DNA from: CAVQCJ01 sp963771835
Lineage (GTDB): Bacteria; Actinomycetota; Actinomycetes; Prado026
Length of the DNA: 64,000 bases
Direction: 5' to 3'
Assembly (NCBI GenBank): GCA_963771835.1
Contig: CAVYVA010000002.1
Location: forward strand, 496,001 to 560,000
The position numbers and the translations under genes are program-made. The notes under the pieces were generated by a model. That model was not told the DNA's origin, made no database searches, and was given only the letters and a program-made list of their open reading frames with translations. The first letter of the stretch is position 1, and the number at the start of each line of letters is the position of its first letter. Shown here in pieces: positions 18,874 through 27,277 of this stretch.

Positions 18874-20054
18874 GTCGCTACCCAGGACTCCACCCGGCCG
18901 CGACCCGGGCTGCCGCCGCCCGACGCACCAGCGCCGTCGGCCGCGATCGCGGCACCGATCGCCTTCGCCTCGATGCCGATCTCGCGCAGCAGCCCCGCGA
19001 GCAGGACCTCGATCCCGGCGAAGTACAGGTCGGGAGCCTGCGGGAGCGTCCGTGCGCCGTGCACCAGCGGGACGCCCACGTCGTCCAGCACGCCCAGGTG
19101 GCCGACGACGTCCTCGAGCCCGGGCCGGAAGCCGGTCGCGGCGATCACCGCGTCGACCTCGAGCGCGGTGCCGTCGGACAGCCGGACCGAGCCGTCCGGC
19201 TCGATCGCCTCGACGGCGGCGACCACGCGGATGCGACCGCCGCGTACCGCGGCCACGAAACCGTGGTCGAGGATCGGCACGGTCCGGGTGCGCAGGAACT
19301 GGCTGAAGCCGTCGCCGGGCGGCGCCGGCAGCCCGTACGAGGACAGGTCGGGCACGCTGAGGCGGCGGAGCAGGCCGGCCACCGGGTTCATCACGCTCTC
19401 CGGCACCCTGCGCAAGGCGATCCCGAGCAGCTGCGACGGGACGCCGAGGGTGTCCCGGCGGACGATGTTCGGCGGCGTGCGCACCGACAGCGTGACGTCC
19501 ACGCCGGCCGAGGCGAGGTCGACCGCGATCTCGGCCGCGGAGTTCCCGGCGCCGACCACGAGGACCCGCCCACCCGCGTACGGCGCAGGGTTGGCGTAGG
19601 CCGAGGAGTGGACGACCGGGGGCGCGCTGGCGCCGGCCCAGTCGGGCAGGTACGGCCGGTTGCTGTAGCTCGTGGCGAGCACGACCACCGGGGCACGGCG
19701 CTGCCCGGCCGACGTGTGCACGACCCAGCCGTCACCCCCGGGGTCGCGGTCGATCCGGGTGACCTCGACCCCGAGCTCGGGGTGCACACCGGCCCGGTCC
19801 GCGTATTCGTGCAGGTAGCGGACGACGTCGTCGCGAGCGACCCACCGGCCGTACGCCCGTGGGATCGGGGCGCCCGGAAGGCCGGACAGCCAGCGGATCG
19901 TGTGCAGGTGCAGGCTGTCGTACCGGCCGGCCCAGGCCGAGCCGACCGCGTCCGCGCGGTCGACGACCGCGCACGGGATGCCGCCGCGCTGCAACGTGGC
20001 CGCGACGGCCAGCCCGGCCGCCCCGGCCCCGACGACGAGAGGTTGGCCGGTCAC
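18870..20054 (-). CDS. flavin-dependent monooxygenase-like NAD(P)/FAD oxidoreductase
   Basis: 394 residues. The N-terminal FAD Rossmann motif is LVVGAGAAGLAVAATLQRGG. The second dinucleotide motif is RVLVVGAGNSAAEIAVDLA (NADPH). Between them VVHSSAYANP resembles the region after the FMO fingerprint, and AVIAATGFRPGLEDV is the C-terminal ATG motif. Proteins of this size are single-component flavin monooxygenases or YUC-like N-oxidases; the substrate is unknown. It is the first gene of a coupled series with the zinc-ribbon and cyclase frames. It is divergent from the acyl-CoA dehydrogenase gene, with a family-B palindrome in the 87-base gap. Confidence 0.88.
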   Translation of the reverse strand: MTGQPLVVGAGAAGLAVAATLQRGGIPCAVVDRADAVGSAWAGRYDSLHLHTIRWLSGLPGAPIPRAYGRWVARDDVVRYLHEYADRAGVHPELGVEVTRIDRDPGGDGWVVHTSAGQRRAPVVVLATSYSNRPYLPDWAGASAPPVVHSSAYANPAPYAGGRVLVVGAGNSAAEIAVDLASAGVDVTLSVRTPPNIVRRDTLGVPSQLLGIALRRVPESVMNPVAGLLRRLSVPDLSSYGLPAPPGDGFSQFLRTRTVPILDHGFVAAVRGGRIRVVAAVEAIEPDGSVRLSDGTALEVDAVIAATGFRPGLEDVVGHLGVLDDVGVPLVHGARTLPQAPDLYFAGIEVLLAGLLREIGIEAKAIGAAIAADGAGASGGGSPGRGRVESWVAT

Positions 20055-20085
20055 GCCTGCAGGCTACGCCGAGCGAGCTCGGGGC

Positions 20086-20136
20086 GAACCTACGGGCAGG
20101 TAAGGCCGATTTCCGGCCGTACCTGCCCGTAGGTTC
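20086..20136. repeat. long palindrome, family B copy 2
   Basis: Arms of 23 bases with one mismatch and a five-base loop (ATTTC). The core matches the copy at 11078-11124 (acctacgggcaggtaaggcc). Here it lies between two divergent genes and ends only five bases before the GTG of the acyl-CoA dehydrogenase gene. It would therefore be part of a leader or promoter, not a terminator. Confidence 0.88.
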
Positions 20137-20141
20137 TGGGG

Positions 20142-21356
20142 GTGGACTTCGAGCCGAGCGCGCGAGCCGTGGAGTACCTCGAGCGGCTGCAGGACTTCAT
20201 GGACGCGCGGGTCTACCCCGCCGAGCCGGTGTACGCCGAGCAGCGCGTCGCGCTGGCGGCCGATGGCCGGCCGCACGACCTGCCGACGGTGGTCGAGGAG
20301 CTCAAGGCCGAGGCCCGTTCGCGCGGGCTGTGGAACCTGTTCCTGCCCGACTCCGACGACCCGCCGCACGGCCTTTCGGTGCTCGACTACGCGCCGCTCG
20401 CCGAGCTGACCGGACGGTCCCCGGAGATCGCCCCCGAGGCGCTGAACTGCGCGGCGCCGGACACCGGGAACATGGAGGTCCTGCACCTGTTCGGGACGCC
20501 GGAGCAGAAGGAGCGCTGGCTTGCACCGCTGCTGGCCGGCGAGATCCGCTCGGGGTTCGCGATGACCGAGCCGGACGTCGCCAGCAGCGACGCCACGAAC
20601 ATCGCCACCCGGATCGAGCGCGACGGCGACGAGTACGTCGTCAACGGCCGCAAGTGGTGGACGACCGGCTCAGCCGACCCGCGCTGCCGGATCCTCATCG
20701 TGATGGGCAAGACCGACCCGGACGCAGACGCGCACCACCAGCAGTCGATGGTGCTGGTCCCGATGGACACGGCGGGGCTCGAGGTCGTCCGGTCGCTGCC
20801 GGTGTTCGGCTACCACGACCAGCACGGGCACGGCGAGCTGCGCTTCACCGACGTGCGGGTGCCGGTGTCAAACCTGATCGGGACCGAGGGGTCGGGCTTC
20901 GCGATCGCCCAGGCGCGGCTCGGTCCGGGGCGGATCCACCACTGCATGCGCTCGCTCGGCATCGCGGAGCGTGCGCTGGACCTGATGTGCGAGCGGGCGC
21001 TGTCCCGGGTGGCGTTCGGGCGACCGCTGGCGGGGCAGGGAGTCGTCCGCGAGTGGATCGCGCAGTCGCGGATCGCGATCGACCAGGCGCGGCTGCTCAC
21101 GCTGAAGGCCGCCTGGCTGGTGGACCGCGGCGGCCCGAAGTCGGCTCGCGCCGAGATCGCCGCCATCAAGGTGGTGGCGCCGAACGTCGCGCTGGACGTC
21201 CTCGACCGCGCGATCCAGCTGTACGGCGGGGCCGGCGTCAGCGACGACGTACCGCTCGCGGCGATGTGGGCCGCCGTCCGCACCCTGCGCATCGCCGACG
21301 GACCCGACGAGGTGCACCTGCGCGACGTCGCCCGCGTCGAGCTGCGCAAGCACTGA
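20142..21356 (+). CDS. acyl-CoA dehydrogenase
   Basis: 404 residues. An N-terminal helical domain contains RLQDFMDARVYPAEPVY and GLWNLFLP. FAMTEPDVASSDATNI is the flavin-contacting motif in the middle domain, with GRKWWTTGSADPRC. The C-terminal helices have RVAFGRPLAGQGVVREWIAQ and YGGAGVSDDVPLAAMWAAVRTLRIADGPDEVH. This sequence type is that of ACAD10/11-like enzymes, which oxidise long- or branched-chain acyl-CoAs. The GTG start has little room for a ribosome site because a long palindrome ends five bases upstream. No other beta-oxidation genes are adjacent. Confidence 0.93.
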   Translation: MDFEPSARAVEYLERLQDFMDARVYPAEPVYAEQRVALAADGRPHDLPTVVEELKAEARSRGLWNLFLPDSDDPPHGLSVLDYAPLAELTGRSPEIAPEALNCAAPDTGNMEVLHLFGTPEQKERWLAPLLAGEIRSGFAMTEPDVASSDATNIATRIERDGDEYVVNGRKWWTTGSADPRCRILIVMGKTDPDADAHHQQSMVLVPMDTAGLEVVRSLPVFGYHDQHGHGELRFTDVRVPVSNLIGTEGSGFAIAQARLGPGRIHHCMRSLGIAERALDLMCERALSRVAFGRPLAGQGVVREWIAQSRIAIDQARLLTLKAAWLVDRGGPKSARAEIAAIKVVAPNVALDVLDRAIQLYGGAGVSDDVPLAAMWAAVRTLRIADGPDEVHLRDVARVELRKH

Positions 21357-21397
21357 GCTGCGCGAGCCTTCGCGCGCGCCTTCCGCGCGCGGTCGGG

Positions 21398-21850
21398 CTA
21401 CCGGAGCGGGATGCCGGAGTCGTCGCCGTCGGCGCGGGCGCCGTGCAGGCGGCGGTCGGCCGCGTCGATGCGGACGTCGTTGATGCTCGCCTCGCGGCGC
21501 CGCATCAGACCGTCGTCGGCGAACTCCCAGTTCTCGTTCCCGTACGAGCGCCACCACTGGCCGGCGGCGTCGTGCCACTCGTACTGGAACCGGACCGCGA
21601 TCCGGTTCCCCTCGAACGCCCACAGGTCCTTGCGGAGCACGTAGTCGAGCTCTCGCTCCCACTTGCGGGTCAGGAACGCGACGATCGCATCGCGGCCGGT
21701 GAGGAACTCGTCCCGGTTCCGCCACTGCGAGTCCTCGGTGTACGCCCCGGCGACCCGCTCGGGCTCGCGGGTGTTCCAGGCCGCCTCGGCGGCACGCACC
21801 TTCTGCAGGGCGGTCGCGGCGGTGAACGGCGGGAACGGCGGACGGCTCAT
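21398..21850 (-). CDS. DUF1348 / NTF2-like family protein
   Basis: 150 residues: FTAATALQKVRAAEAAWNTREPERVAGAYTEDSQWRNRDEFL, TGRDAIVAFLTRKWERELDYVLRKDLWAF, NRIAVRFQYEWHDAAGQWWRSYGNENWEF. This is the cone-shaped SnoaL/NTF2 fold of DUF1348, a family of small cytoplasmic proteins of unknown catalytic role. The frame is open further upstream, but MSRPPFPPF is the normal family start. It is divergent from the sigma factor gene. Confidence 0.88.
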   Translation of the reverse strand: MSRPPFPPFTAATALQKVRAAEAAWNTREPERVAGAYTEDSQWRNRDEFLTGRDAIVAFLTRKWERELDYVLRKDLWAFEGNRIAVRFQYEWHDAAGQWWRSYGNENWEFADDGLMRRREASINDVRIDAADRRLHGARADGDDSGIPLR

Positions 21851-21941
21851 CCCCACATCCTGCCCCAGCCCCGACAACCTTTCCGGGGTTCCGGGGCGTA
21901 CACATAGTGAGGGCGCACCAGCGACCGGAGGGGCGGCAGAG

Positions 21942-22490
21942 GTGACCGGCGGGACGGACGGGCGGGCGGACTTCGCCGGCTTCGTCGCGGCCCGGTCCCA
22001 GCGGCTCCTGCGCACGGCCTACCTGCTCACGCAGGACCGCGGCACCGCCGAGGACCTCCTGCAGACCGCGCTCGCCAAGTCCTGGCAGGCCTGGGGGCGG
22101 ATCGACGACGACCCCGAGCCGTACGTCCGCGCGGTGCTGGTGAACACGTACACCTCGTGGTGGCGGCGCCGCTGGCGGGGTGAGATCGCGAGCGGCGAGC
22201 CGCCGGAGGTCGCCCACCCGGACCCGGCTGCCGGCATCGAGGAGCGGCACGCCCTGTGGCAGGCCCTCGCCCGGCTGCCCCGCCGGCCACGGGCCGTGAT
22301 CGTGCTGCGGTACCTCGAGGACCTGTCCGAGGCCGAGACCGCCCGCATGCTCGGCGTCAGTGTCGGCACGGTCAAGAGCCAGACGAGCCGGGCGCTCGCG
22401 GCGTTGCGCGTGGACGGCGCCCTGGCCGAGGCAGACCCCGACGCCGAGAACAGCGGGCTGCGGCAGCCCGGCCTACGAGGAGGGCACTGA
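21942..22490 (+). CDS. SigE-family RNA polymerase sigma factor (ECF type)
   Basis: 182 residues. Region 2: FAGFVAARSQRLLRTAYLLTQDRGTAEDLLQTALAKSWQAW. Region 4: LARLPRRPRAVIVLRYLEDLSEAETARMLGVSVGTVKSQTSRALA. These match the actinobacterial SigE (SIG50-like) group of extracytoplasmic-function sigma factors. The GTG at 21942 follows GGAGGGG at slightly long spacing. The next gene begins two bases after the stop and encodes a single-span membrane protein, probably its anti-sigma partner. Autoregulation is likely but no promoter is evident to me. Confidence 0.9.
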   Translation: MTGGTDGRADFAGFVAARSQRLLRTAYLLTQDRGTAEDLLQTALAKSWQAWGRIDDDPEPYVRAVLVNTYTSWWRRRWRGEIASGEPPEVAHPDPAAGIEERHALWQALARLPRRPRAVIVLRYLEDLSEAETARMLGVSVGTVKSQTSRALAALRVDGALAEADPDAENSGLRQPGLRGGH

Positions 22491-22491
22491 C

Positions 22492-23409
22492 ATGGCCGTC
22501 ACCGAGTCCGGCCTCGCCGTCGTCTTCGACGAGTGGACCGACCAGCTCCCCGCCGCGACCGACCGGCTGGGCGCGGTCGAGCGCCGGGTCCGCCGGCGCC
22601 GCACCCGGGTCCGCGTCGCCGGCGCGGCGGCGGTGTGCGCGGTGCTCGTCGCCGGTGTGCTCGCCGCCGGCCACGGGAGCACCGCCGGTGACCAGCGCCC
22701 GGCGGTCCGTCGTGGCCCGAGCCACCCGGCGCTGACCTTCCCGACCCACTTCGCCGGCTCGACACTCAGCGGCCAGGTCTCCGGGTTCGGCCGGCAGACC
22801 CGGAGCACGACGTTGACCTGGCCGGCGAGCAAGCAGGTCGCGGTGGTCCTGCAGTGCTCGGCCGCCGGAGGGCTGGTGCAGATCGTGGTGACCGGCCAGA
22901 GCCAGCCGCTCTACCAGGCGTGCTCCGGATTGGACACGGCGTTCGTCGGCGACGGCTCCCAGTACTTCCCGCACGTGCCGGCCGGTTCCGTGGTCAGGCT
23001 GGAGGTGAGCGCGGATGCCGGGGTCGCCGGGCCCTGGGCAGTGGGCGTGCTCGCCCGGGACCCGCACTGGCTGCCGGGCGGATCGCCGGCCGCGACCCGG
23101 CAGGGCAAGAAGCTCCAGATCTGGCTGAGCGGCGGCACCGGCGGCACCGCCGACATCAGCGCCACCGGGGACACCCACCCGGTGTTCGTGCTCACCTGCG
23201 GTCAGCCCGGCCGCATGTCGCTGCTGATCAACGGCCACGACGTCGGCACGGTGAACTGCGCCGACGCGACCTGGAGCACGCAGGTCCTGCCGGTCTCCGT
23301 GCAGAGTCTGGCGTCCGCGGGTTGGGTCCCCGGGCGCAAGGCGTTGCTCTCGTTCGGCTGGGAGGGGACGAGCTGGGCGTTCGTCGGCGTCGCGGTGTAC
23401 GGCGGCTAG
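22492..23409 (+). CDS. single-span membrane protein downstream of the sigma factor, probable regulator
   Basis: 305 residues. A basic cytoplasmic N-terminus (ERRVRRRRTRVRV) is followed by one helix (about 42-60, VAGAAAVCAVLVAGVLAAG) and a large extracytoplasmic domain of beta-type sequence with Cys residues (LQCSAAGG, LTCGQPG, VNCADA). GAGGAGG precedes the ATG. Position and topology suit an anti-sigma or stress-sensing protein for the SigE-type factor, but no zinc-binding anti-sigma motif is present. I do not recognise the outer domain. Confidence 0.75.
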   Translation: MAVTESGLAVVFDEWTDQLPAATDRLGAVERRVRRRRTRVRVAGAAAVCAVLVAGVLAAGHGSTAGDQRPAVRRGPSHPALTFPTHFAGSTLSGQVSGFGRQTRSTTLTWPASKQVAVVLQCSAAGGLVQIVVTGQSQPLYQACSGLDTAFVGDGSQYFPHVPAGSVVRLEVSADAGVAGPWAVGVLARDPHWLPGGSPAATRQGKKLQIWLSGGTGGTADISATGDTHPVFVLTCGQPGRMSLLINGHDVGTVNCADATWSTQVLPVSVQSLASAGWVPGRKALLSFGWEGTSWAFVGVAVYGG

Positions 23410-23744
23410 GGTGGCGACCCGGCCGCGGCGGCGTCCTTCGCGGCGTTGATGTCCCGCATCACGTAGTGCTCGGCGACGAACGACATGAACGGGATCGTGC
23501 CGGCCAGCAGCACCAGCACTGTCTTCAGCAGCGACCAGCGCGCCCGCCAGGCCAGGTCCGCGGCGGTGATCAGGTACAGCAGGTATCCGTACCCGTGGAT
23601 CGCGCCGAAGACCTGCACGGGCCCGTCGTTCTTCGGCGGGCCCAGCTGCAGGTAGATCGCCACGCACAGCAGCAGCAGCATGACGCCGGTGAAGTACGCC
23701 ATGAAGCGGTAGCGCAGGACGCTGCCGGGGGTGATCCGTCGCAC
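23406..23744 (-). CDS. DUF3817 membrane protein
   Basis: 112 residues, three hydrophobic segments: YFTGVMLLLLCVAIYLQLG, IHGYGYLLYLITAADLAWR and LLKTVLVLLAGTIPFMSFVAEH. The pattern GAIHGYGYLLYL and FVAEHYVMR is typical of DUF3817 (YdzA-like) actinobacterial proteins of unknown function. It begins ten bases after the SURF1 gene and is probably co-transcribed with it. Its stop overlaps that of the convergent putative anti-sigma gene. Confidence 0.9.
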   Translation of the reverse strand: MRRITPGSVLRYRFMAYFTGVMLLLLCVAIYLQLGPPKNDGPVQVFGAIHGYGYLLYLITAADLAWRARWSLLKTVLVLLAGTIPFMSFVAEHYVMRDINAAKDAAAAGSPP

Positions 23745-23754
23745 GTCGACGAGC

Positions 23755-24540
23755 CTAACCCGGGCCCTCGTCGACGATCCGGCCGGCCGGACCGGCCGAC
23801 CCCACCAGCGGGACGGCGTCCCCGCGCAGCTCGTCCCGCAGGATCCTGACCCAGAACGCCACGACGAACACCGCGAACAGCCACCACAGGCCGACGTAGC
23901 CCAGATGCTGCAGGAAGAATCCGGGCACTGCGGTCCCCGGCGGGTCGGCGCGCACCACGGTCAGCGCGGCGGCGTCCGTCGGTGCCGGCGGCGACGCGAC
24001 CACGTACCCGTCGTGCACGGGGTAGGACACCGTGTCCAGCAGGTTGACCGGGTTGACCGCCGCCAGCTGTCCGGCCGGCAGCGGCACCCCGGGCGCGCGG
24101 CCGCCGTCGGAGGGCTCGGACGCGGCCAGCCGCCCGGTCACCGTGACGGTCCCGGCCGGCACGGCGGGCAGGACCGGGTTGTCGCCGGCGGTCCAGCCGC
24201 GCACCACGGCCACGCCGGAGCCGTCCGGCAGGCGCAGCAGCCCGACCGCCCACAGCCCGCTCCCATGGCCGCCGTCCGGGGCGCGGTCGGGCACGACGAA
24301 ACCGTGCGCGGCGTCGTACCTACCGGTGACCGTGACCCGCCGGCCGACTGCTTCGGCCGGCAGCGCGCCGGTCGGCGCCGAGAGCGTGGAGAGCTCGACC
24401 GGTGCCGGGTCCGGGGCACCACCCAGGAACGCGTCGGCCCGGGACAGCTGCCACAGACCGAGCAGCACGAAGGCGGCGACCAGCAGCAGCGCCGTCAGCG
24501 TGAGCGCCACCCATCGACGGGTCAGCAGCCGACCGGACAT
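23755..24540 (-). CDS. SURF1-family protein
   Basis: About 261 residues with a helix at each end (RRWVALTLTALLLVAAFVLLGLWQLSR and LGYVGLWWLFAVFVVAFWVRILRDE). Between them is the periplasmic domain with GRRVTVTGRYD, AVVRGWTAGDNPVLPAVPAG and VTGRLAASEPSDGG. SURF1 (Shy1) proteins help assemble haem into aa3-type cytochrome oxidase. I chose the ATG at 24540 because the GGGGGAGG is correctly spaced from it and abuts the earlier ATG at 24549. Confidence 0.9.
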   Translation of the reverse strand: MSGRLLTRRWVALTLTALLLVAAFVLLGLWQLSRADAFLGGAPDPAPVELSTLSAPTGALPAEAVGRRVTVTGRYDAAHGFVVPDRAPDGGHGSGLWAVGLLRLPDGSGVAVVRGWTAGDNPVLPAVPAGTVTVTGRLAASEPSDGGRAPGVPLPAGQLAAVNPVNLLDTVSYPVHDGYVVASPPAPTDAAALTVVRADPPGTAVPGFFLQHLGYVGLWWLFAVFVVAFWVRILRDELRGDAVPLVGSAGPAGRIVDEGPG

Positions 24541-24580
24541 GCCGCCCATCCTCCCCCGCCGCGGCCCGGCTGGCGCCGCC

Positions 24581-25054
24581 TCACCGCTCGAGGTCCTGGG
24601 AGAGCCACACCCGGTCCAGCAACGGGATCCCGTCCACCACGATGGGGTCCGGGTAGCCGGTCACCGGGGTGAAGGCGTCCCGCTCGACGGAGAGCATCCG
24701 GAAGCCCAGGCGCTGGTAGAAGCGCAGGTTCCCGACGTCGGCGGCGCCGGTGCCGACCACCATCCGCTGCCAGCCCTGCGCGGCGGCCCGGTCGAGCGCC
24801 GCGGTGACGAGGGCACGGCCGACCCCGGTGCCCTGGCGCGGCGCGGCCACGGCCATGTTCTTGAGCTCGATCTCCCCGGGGCGCCCGGTCGGCACCAGCT
24901 GGAGGTGCCCGATCGTCTCCGGACCGCTGACGGCCACCAGGACGCGGCCCTGGTCGATGTACCCGTCCAGCAGGCTCCGCGAGTCGTCGGCCAGCTCGAA
25001 CAGCGGACGCAGCCCGGACCGCGGCCCGACGTGCCAGTCGATCTCCAGCGTCAC
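24581..25054 (-). CDS. GNAT-family N-acetyltransferase
   Basis: 157 residues. The acetyl-CoA-binding segment is MAVAAPRQGTGVGRALVTAALDRAAAQGWQRMVVGTG (R/Q-x-x-G-x-G/A loop), followed by LRFYQRLGFRM, the usual C-terminal GNAT motif. The acceptor is unknown. It starts with GTG 12 bases after a cupin gene, in the same direction. Confidence 0.88.
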   Translation of the reverse strand: MTLEIDWHVGPRSGLRPLFELADDSRSLLDGYIDQGRVLVAVSGPETIGHLQLVPTGRPGEIELKNMAVAAPRQGTGVGRALVTAALDRAAAQGWQRMVVGTGAADVGNLRFYQRLGFRMLSVERDAFTPVTGYPDPIVVDGIPLLDRVWLSQDLER

Positions 25055-25066
25055 CCGGTCCGCTCC

Positions 25067-25399
25067 CTACTCGCCCGCGAGCACCCAGAACTCCCGGAAC
25101 GGAGTCGTCAGGAACCAGGTGGTCACGGCTCCCTTCGGGAGCGAGGCCATGTCCCCGGGCCCGAGGTCGAGGGTGTCCCCGTCGCGGATCTCGATGCGGG
25201 CGCGCCCTTCGAGCACGAGGAGGACCTCCCGCGTCGGCGGCGTCCACTCGATCGGCCCGTCCGAGTGGTCCACCCGGGTCAGCCCGGCCTCGACCCCGCC
25301 CGTCGAGCACAGGACGTGCATCAGCCCTGGGACATCGGGATCCGGCTCCCACTCCGACGTCGACAGGCTCGACGCGAAGACACCTTGGCGCACCGTCAT
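25067..25399 (-). CDS. cupin-domain protein
   Basis: 110 residues forming a single cupin barrel: EVLLVLEGRARIEIRDGDTLDLGPGDMASLPKGAVTTWFL. The first cupin box lacks the usual HxH pair, so metal binding is doubtful. GAGGAGG lies five bases before the ATG at 25399, which decides the start over a longer open frame. It probably forms an operon with the GNAT gene downstream. Confidence 0.82.
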   Translation of the reverse strand: MTVRQGVFASSLSTSEWEPDPDVPGLMHVLCSTGGVEAGLTRVDHSDGPIEWTPPTREVLLVLEGRARIEIRDGDTLDLGPGDMASLPKGAVTTWFLTTPFREFWVLAGE

Positions 25400-25556
25400 G
25401 GCAACCTCCTCGATCCGGACTCCCACCGGCGGCTCGAAGTGTCCCACCGCGGAGCGGGCAGGGTCTGCCGATGGCTCAGGGCCACCGTCGTCTCTGCACG
25501 GGCGGCTCTGGCGAGCGGCGCGCGCGCGCCTCTACGATGCGCCCGGGGGGCCGCCT

Positions 25557-25574
25557 CGGAAGAGATCTCTTCCG
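25557..25574. promoter_or_regulatory. perfect 18-bp palindrome upstream of a lipoprotein gene
   Basis: CGGAAGAGATCTCTTCCG is self-complementary without a spacer. It lies about 80 bases before the lipoprotein ATG at 25654, in a 254-base gap with no gene. A dyad like this suits a dimeric repressor. No recognised regulator consensus is matched. Confidence 0.5.
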
Positions 25575-25653
25575 GGCGCCTAGGTCCAGAGCGCCCGTCG
25601 AGCGATCGACGTGACGGCGGAGGACGCCGTCGGGCTGTTCCGAAGGGAGTCCC

Positions 25654-26142
25654 ATGACGGGAGCCATCCGCGCACGCATCCGCCGACCCCTCCTCACCGC
25701 AGCGGTGGTTCTGCTGCCGGCGGTGCTCGCCTCGGGGTGCAGCAGCTCGTCCGGGACGACGAGCTCGTCGACGCCCGCGGCAGCCGCGTCGACCACTGCG
25801 GTAGCCGCGACCCCGGCATCGACGCCCAGCCCGTCGTCACCCACGGCGGCCCCCGCCGGCGCTCTCACCGGCAAGTGGTCCGGGTCTTACACCGGCTCCT
25901 ACACCGGCACCTTCGAGCTGACCTGGATCGAGTCGTCCGGGAACCTGAAGGGGACGATCAACCTGTCGACGGCGGGCACGCTGCCCCTGAACGGGACCGT
26001 GAACGGCAGTGCCATCACGTTCGGAACGGTCGGCTCGACGGTCATCACGTACACCGGCACGGTGTCCGGCGACACCATGTCAGGTACCTACGCGGTGGCC
26101 GGTTCGCAGAACGGCAGCTGGCAGGCCCACCGGACGTCGTGA
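25654..26142 (+). CDS. lipoprotein with a beta-rich C-terminal domain
   Basis: 162 residues. A signal peptide ends in a lipobox (PAVLASGCSSS), so the protein is probably anchored by its Cys. A Ser/Thr/Ala/Pro-rich linker of about 35 residues leads to a small beta domain with KWSGSYTGSYTGTFELTW, GNLKGTINLS and SGDTMSGTYAVAGSQNGSW. That domain resembles lipocalin- or META-like repeats found in secreted proteins of unknown role. GGGAG precedes the ATG. Confidence 0.82.
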   Translation: MTGAIRARIRRPLLTAAVVLLPAVLASGCSSSSGTTSSSTPAAAASTTAVAATPASTPSPSSPTAAPAGALTGKWSGSYTGSYTGTFELTWIESSGNLKGTINLSTAGTLPLNGTVNGSAITFGTVGSTVITYTGTVSGDTMSGTYAVAGSQNGSWQAHRTS

Positions 26143-26165
26143 CGGTCAGGCCTCGTCGGCCTATC

Positions 26166-26534
26166 GTGAAGCCGGTGATCAGTGCCGCGCACCTGTTGCT
26201 CTTCAGTGCGGACGCCGAGGCCGACCGGAGGTTCCTGCGAGACGTGCTCGGCTGGCCGTTCGTGTCTGCCGGGGGCCCTGGCGACACGTGGTTGATCTTC
26301 CGGCTGCCGCCGGCCGAGGTGGCCGTTCATCCCACCGACGGACCGCCGTCCACCGAGCTGTACCTGATGTGCGCCGACCTGACCGCCACCTTGGCCGAGC
26401 TGGCCGGCAAGGGCGTCACGCCGACCGGCGCGACGCACGACCGGGGCTGGGGCATCGTCACGTCCATCCGCCTGCCCAGCGGCACCGAGCTGGGCCTGTA
26501 CCAACCCAGGCACGCCACCGCTTTCGACCTGTGA
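26166..26534 (+). CDS. VOC-superfamily (glyoxalase-like) protein
   Basis: About 122 residues with the paired beta-alpha-beta-beta-beta units of the vicinal oxygen chelate fold: AAHLLLFSADAEADRRFLRDVLGWPFV, TWLIFRLPPAEVAVHP, ELYLMCADLTATLAELAGKGV and WGIVTSIRLPSGTELGLYQPRH. Possible metal ligands are a His in the first unit and a Glu near the end. The substrate is unknown. An in-frame GTG at 26139 that overlaps the lipoprotein stop is an alternative start. Confidence 0.82.
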   Translation: MKPVISAAHLLLFSADAEADRRFLRDVLGWPFVSAGGPGDTWLIFRLPPAEVAVHPTDGPPSTELYLMCADLTATLAELAGKGVTPTGATHDRGWGIVTSIRLPSGTELGLYQPRHATAFDL

Positions 26535-26540
26535 GCCGGT

Positions 26541-27257
26541 TCACCGGGCTTCACTGCGGGCCCGGCCTGGCCCGGAGGACGCGTCGGACGTCAGAGCCGA
26601 CGGGTTGAAGCCTCTGACCAGCAACCACACGGCGAGGACCATCTCCTGGACGGCGATGGGCAGGAAGAGCCCCACATACCCGGTCACCGAGTTGTCACTG
26701 AACAGCGCCAGCAGGCAGGCGGTCATCGCCGACAGCGCCGCGGCCAGGCCCCAGCCCGACAACCATCGCGGGACGAGCCGGGACCGGTACATCACGACGT
26801 AGTACATGGATGCACCCACGATGAACGCGAAGACCGCGACGAGAGCGGAGTGTTCGCGCATGCTCACGAGTGAGTCGGCCAGGGTGGCCATCGGGGCACG
26901 ATCGCCGGCCGATGCCGTGACGAGCTGCTGGCTGAGGGTCGCGATGGAGAGCAGGCACACGACCTCGGCTGTGTAGAAGACCGCTTCGATGGTCCTGAAG
27001 ACCACCGCGCCCAGCGCCAGGGCGGCGTCGACCGCCTTCAGCACCGGGTAGAGGGCGATGGCGATCCCGACGCTGGCGCCGGCCGCCACCAGGTACAGGA
27101 GCGCAGCGGCGGCCATCTGATCGGAGTGCTCGCCGATCCCCGTCAGGTAGTCCGCCCCGGTGAGGGCGGGCAGGAGCGCAGCGGCCGCGACCGCCGAGAC
27201 GGTCGCGAGAATGAACAGTCCTCCCGTTGCGATCGCGATCTTTCGCGTTTCGCTCAT
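26541..27257 (-). CDS. DUF4386 membrane protein
   Basis: 238 residues, about six transmembrane helices. Features of DUF4386 are RKIAIATGGLFILATVSA at the N-terminus, LYPVLKAVDAALALGAVVFRTIEA in the middle, and SRLVPRWLSGWGLAAA. The function is unknown. It begins 20 bases downstream of the Ddn-like gene in the same direction. Confidence 0.88.
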   Translation of the reverse strand: MSETRKIAIATGGLFILATVSAVAAAALLPALTGADYLTGIGEHSDQMAAAALLYLVAAGASVGIAIALYPVLKAVDAALALGAVVFRTIEAVFYTAEVVCLLSIATLSQQLVTASAGDRAPMATLADSLVSMREHSALVAVFAFIVGASMYYVVMYRSRLVPRWLSGWGLAAALSAMTACLLALFSDNSVTGYVGLFLPIAVQEMVLAVWLLVRGFNPSALTSDASSGPGRARSEAR

Positions 27258-27277
27258 GGTGAAGTCCCTTCTCGGAG

